64,000 nt of DNA, from positions 21,641,466-21,705,465 of the forward strand of contig OX393577.1 in NCBI GenBank assembly GCA_947652605.1, given 5' to 3'. Shown here piece by piece: positions 61,209 to 64,000 of this stretch. Numbering within the stretch: position 1 is the first letter of the stretch; each line of letters begins with the position of its first letter. The DNA comes from Elmis aenea (taxonomy: Eukaryota > Arthropoda > Insecta > Coleoptera > Elmidae). Position numbers and translations under genes: made by a program. A model generated the notes under the pieces. It made no database searches. It saw only the letters and a list, made by a program, of their open reading frames with translations, and had not been told where the DNA came from.

Positions 61209-61268
61209 TTGTGGAAGCGAAGAATTGTGGGCGAAGAATTGTGAGCAAATAATGTTTCGGACACGATT
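61209..61268. mobile_element. Fragment of a third E element (right end)
   Basis: Contains GAAGCGAAGAATTGTGG, GGCGAAGAATTGTGAG and ends AATGTTTCGGACACG, matching the right end of E1. The rest is missing. Confidence 0.6.
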
Positions 61269-61811
61269 ATAGTAGAACAAATAAGATTTTGTTTATTATC
61301 GGAAGCAAATTTATTAATCTTTATTTTAATTGGACGTATTCAACGCTAGTTTAATTAACATTAACTTCAGAAACAAATCATTATTTGCATAACAACGCTC
61401 AACAACGAAGTAAAGTATTTTAGAAAAGGAAATAGGTAAGCTACATGGCGCTCATTAAAATAAGTTACTTAACATTTAATTACCATAAAGTAGAATTAAA
61501 AAACTATTTATATTTAATTACAACGTTAGAAGTTATTAAATAGTATTTTAATTACACAGTACCTCTACATACATGCCAGTTTCAGCTTCCGTTTTACCGA
61601 CAGCTAAGTAACTCACTAATCGTAGTAAGAAATATACAGGGTGTTTACTATAAGGATAAATAGCGTGGTGATGTTGCTTATTATAAGAGATACGGAGTCG
61701 GAAAAATTTCATGATTTTTTTGGGGTCTTAAAGAGGTGGCAAGTGAAACATTTATTTGGTACGCCAACAATTAGCAATATATTTAGCCACGTTAAAAAAA
61801 AAAGCTTTAAA

Positions 61812-62440
61812 AATGTTCGCCTTTCTCAGAATATTAAAAATAACACTGACAAATGTGGAAGAGTTAAGGAGACTGAACAAGCAAATAGAAATACTTAACA
61901 GTATAAAGTAAGGAACGCTTGAGTATTTTGGCCATGTCATCAGAAACAGCGTGTACCAACTTTCGTATATCGCCATCCAGGAAAAAAAAACTAATGGAAA
62001 GCAAGACCAAAGCATAGAAAAACCCTATAGCTAAAAAAAATTTACAGTAGTATGGATAGTGTTCAACAGGGGTGTCAAACTCGCGGCCCGCGGGCCGCAT
62101 GCGGCCCGCAACGAATATTTTTGCGACCCGGCCAATATATCGGCACACAATAATGTATAATAAAATAACAAACCGACGCAGAATAAAAATAAGATAGGTA
62201 GAATTCGCTAAACGTTTTTTAATTATACTCTTCTTTTGCTGTTATTAAACAAAAATTATTTTTTTTTGCGGCCCACCTAAAGTTAAACCTTGTTTGTATG
62301 ACCCAAGTTAGCCATTGAGTTTGACACCCCTGGTGTACAAGATCATTTTTTTCAAAAGCATTAGACAAAGTGGAAATCATGCCAATGGTCGCAACCGTTC
62401 TAGGAAGAAGAAGAATAGCAATGAGATTGCCATGCTTTTC
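61812..62440 (+). pseudogene. LINE tail relic, split by a hAT MITE
   Basis: The frame reads RILKITLTNVEELRRLNKQI, then LEYFGHVIRNSVYQL. After the MITE it continues KALDKVEIMPMVATVLGRRR. These are tail blocks of RTE-like LINE proteins (RRxLKI, TNxExLRR, LxxxGHVxR, final VxxxMxANxxxGR). It contains stops and lacks the polymerase. Confidence 0.65.
62067..62332. mobile_element. hAT-type MITE (CAGGGGTGTCAAACTC termini)
   Basis: Ends CAGGGGTGTCAAACTC and GAGTTTGACACCCCTG are perfect inverted repeats. Flanks GTGTTCAA (62059-62066) and GTGTACAA (62333-62340) match at 7 of 8. Just inside the left end GCGGCCCGCGGGCCGCATGC is a GC-rich palindromic block. This terminus type is widespread in animals. Confidence 0.92.
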
Positions 62441-62463
62441 ATTTTTATCCTGGACACTCTGTA

Positions 62464-63298
62464 TATGAAACAAATCTCTACTTAATACATTAATTAGGGA
62501 TTAGTGAAGTGATTAATGCAGTTTTAATTGCACGATTATGATAATAGAGTTGCATATATAATTTTCTTCTAGCAACAGTGTCGCTATCTAAACAATTTCG
62601 AACACCGGAATGCTTACGAATCCAGCGAGTGTTAAATAAATCAACGTCCATTCAAAATCAGCGTAGTGCGGTAATAAGTTACTATTTCATTTACATAAGT
62701 ATTTTTTAATTACAAAGAAGTGGCCCATTTCCTAATTTCATTTTAGGTATAATATCATGAATTTATAGTGGAGCGGTAACGACATAGACAGGCGTGTAAT
62801 TATTTTCGTTAGAAGAAGTAATAGTTATTAAGATATGCAAAGAGATACGTGTCGGTTGTTTATTGCTTTGAAGATTTTTTTAAGGAAGAGATATGTATCG
62901 AGTTTTTGTACTGTGGTGTTGCTGTTTTTCTGCCAGTAAAATTAAAAATTCGACAAATTTAATTTATGTAGTAACGGTACATTGTACAAGATATGCAGTA
63001 ACTCATTTATAGTAATTTTTGTCATTACGCATATATTTGTTATTAATAAACTAAGAAAAGTGTGTTTACTATGAGACCCATTTTAGTATCTACTATCTGT
63101 AGATACCTACTATTTATTTGATTATCTTCAGTCCCTTACTCACAAAACCAACCATTCATCTTACAATGCTTAATGGCATAACAACAAAATGATCCTTCAA
63201 CATTATTTCCACGATATTAATGTATAAATCACACTTGGACATTGTAAAATAGGTAAATTTGCTTCCTATTATCGTTCTTTATTGCTTATAGAAGGGTT
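62464..63298. other. AT-rich stretch without recognised features
   Basis: Nothing gene-like seen. Confidence 0.5.
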
Positions 63299-63424
63299 TA
63301 TCCCAGGGATGGGGATATGCGGGAATTGATACAGATATAATAGAGACCATTGAAACCAAAATATTTAAATGGTACGGACATATCCAGAGAATGGTTGAAA
63401 CCGATGGCCAAGTAAAACATTAAA
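63299..63424 (+). pseudogene. LINE tail relic fragment
   Basis: The frame reads DIIETIETKIFKWYGHIQRM, then a stop 12 codons later. The IExKxLxWYGHVxRM signature is typical of the tail of RTE-like LINE proteins. Fragment only. Confidence 0.6.
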
Positions 63425-64000
63425 GAGTATGTGAATCATCCTTGAAAAACTACGGATCACTCAACATGTATTTTTTCGAACACCTCAATTCAATAAAATC
63501 TGATCGACAATTGCCTTTTTATTTTTAGGATTGCATCGTTAACATCTTGGTGTCATGCAGATACAACTAAATTTGCAAAGAAGCTAGGTTACTTATAAGA
63601 TGCACTTATTGTTAGCTTTTCTTTTTACTGATCACAAGTAGCTCCAAACGATAGAAGCTTTCAAGTAACAATTCTACAGAATAATTTCATTACCTAATTA
63701 ACTGGCGAAGCGGAAAGCACCCCTTGAAATGCAATTTGATGACGTATTATGGGTTGGAACATTGAACTTCTTCTTAACTTTCATTATCCCTGATCTTGTC
63801 CAACTTTTTCATCGACCGAGTAACCGACTGCCGGCAGTCAATTAGTCGTAATTGACGCCGCTAACTTGGAGAGGGGCTAATGGAATAAGAAGCGCTTGCG
63901 CTTCCAAGACTTGGACAAGATGCCAGGTCGGGGAGGCCAAGAAATTAATACTGAGCGCCGCTAACGAACGCAAAGTTATTTCCGTGCAGTCATTTTCTTA
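63425..64000. other. Less AT-rich sequence at the window edge, no gene recognised
   Basis: From about 63690 the GC content rises (GACTGCCGGCAGTCAATTAG, AGATGCCAGGTCGGGGAGGC). ACGCCGCTAACTTGG and GCGCCGCTAACGAACG repeat the word GCCGCTAAC about 110 bp apart, and TCCAAGTCTTGGAC-like palindromes occur. It could be the edge of a gene, a promoter or an unassigned repeat. Confidence 0.3.

Larger units (their letters stand above)
61637..62461. mobile_element. TA-flanked unit with CAGGGTGT ends enclosing a LINE tail
   Basis: Ends CAGGGTGTTTACTATAAGG and its diverged complement CCTGGACACTCTG are flanked by TA. Only short terminal matches are seen, so the enclosure could also be two separate elements. 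Confidence 0.4.

Overview
The window is animal nuclear DNA, almost certainly from an insect. It is strongly AT-rich and has no bacterial operon structure. It is packed with transposon families typical of arthropods: hAT, Tc1/mariner, piggyBac, Penelope and RTE-like LINEs. A beetle genome is a reasonable guess but only an inference. I found no host protein gene, tRNA, rRNA or CRISPR array. The two long open frames both belong to mobile elements: a Penelope-like reverse transcriptase with a GIY-YIG endonuclease (13589-15325, plus strand) and a complete 348-residue DD41D Tc1/mariner-type transposase (27902-28948, minus strand). All other recognisable coding sequence is relic transposon sequence.

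Layout. 1-4.6 kb: one foldback element, then plain AT-rich DNA with a 12-bp microsatellite. 4.6-8.8 kb: a deep nest of hAT-like elements (D1, with C1 inside it; inside C1 sit foldback E1 and hAT F1; hairpin MITE G1 is inside F1), followed by a second, complete copy of C. 9.5-11.3 kb: a LINE relic split by a MITE, a piggyBac derivative and a small foldback. 13.5-15.8 kb: 5'-truncated Penelope element with a decayed hammerhead-like motif, next to a mariner relic. 16.7-20.4 kb: second copy of the D+C composite, invaded by a palindromic element and a LINE tail, plus six monomers of a 150-173 bp tandem repeat. 22.4-24.3 kb: an unclassified inverted-repeat element. 26.5-31.0 kb: a three-level nest with readable target duplications at every level (element A, then the DD41D transposon, then piggyBac). 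31.5-34.8 kb: MITEs and a third piggyBac derivative. 35.5 kb: antisense LINE relic. 38.3-41.2 kb: four mariner-type foldbacks, one with a relic transposase. 43.3-45.8 kb: another nest inside a hAT element. 46.7-48.8 kb: mariner relic interrupted by a hAT MITE, then a further hAT. 50-62.5 kb: scattered foldbacks, a second E element and LINE tails.

The most interesting pattern is architectural. Several unrelated elements (A, B, the 22.4-kb element, E, two of the piggyBac derivatives and several small foldbacks) carry a short motif, often from their own terminus, repeated in both orientations inside the element. These look like transposase-binding iterons, or ends that have grown by duplication. 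A second pattern is co-amplification: C sits at the same place inside D in two loci with matching 8-bp target duplications, and G sits at the same place inside F in two loci, so these composites appear to have moved as units. All calls come from reading the sequence; no database search was possible.
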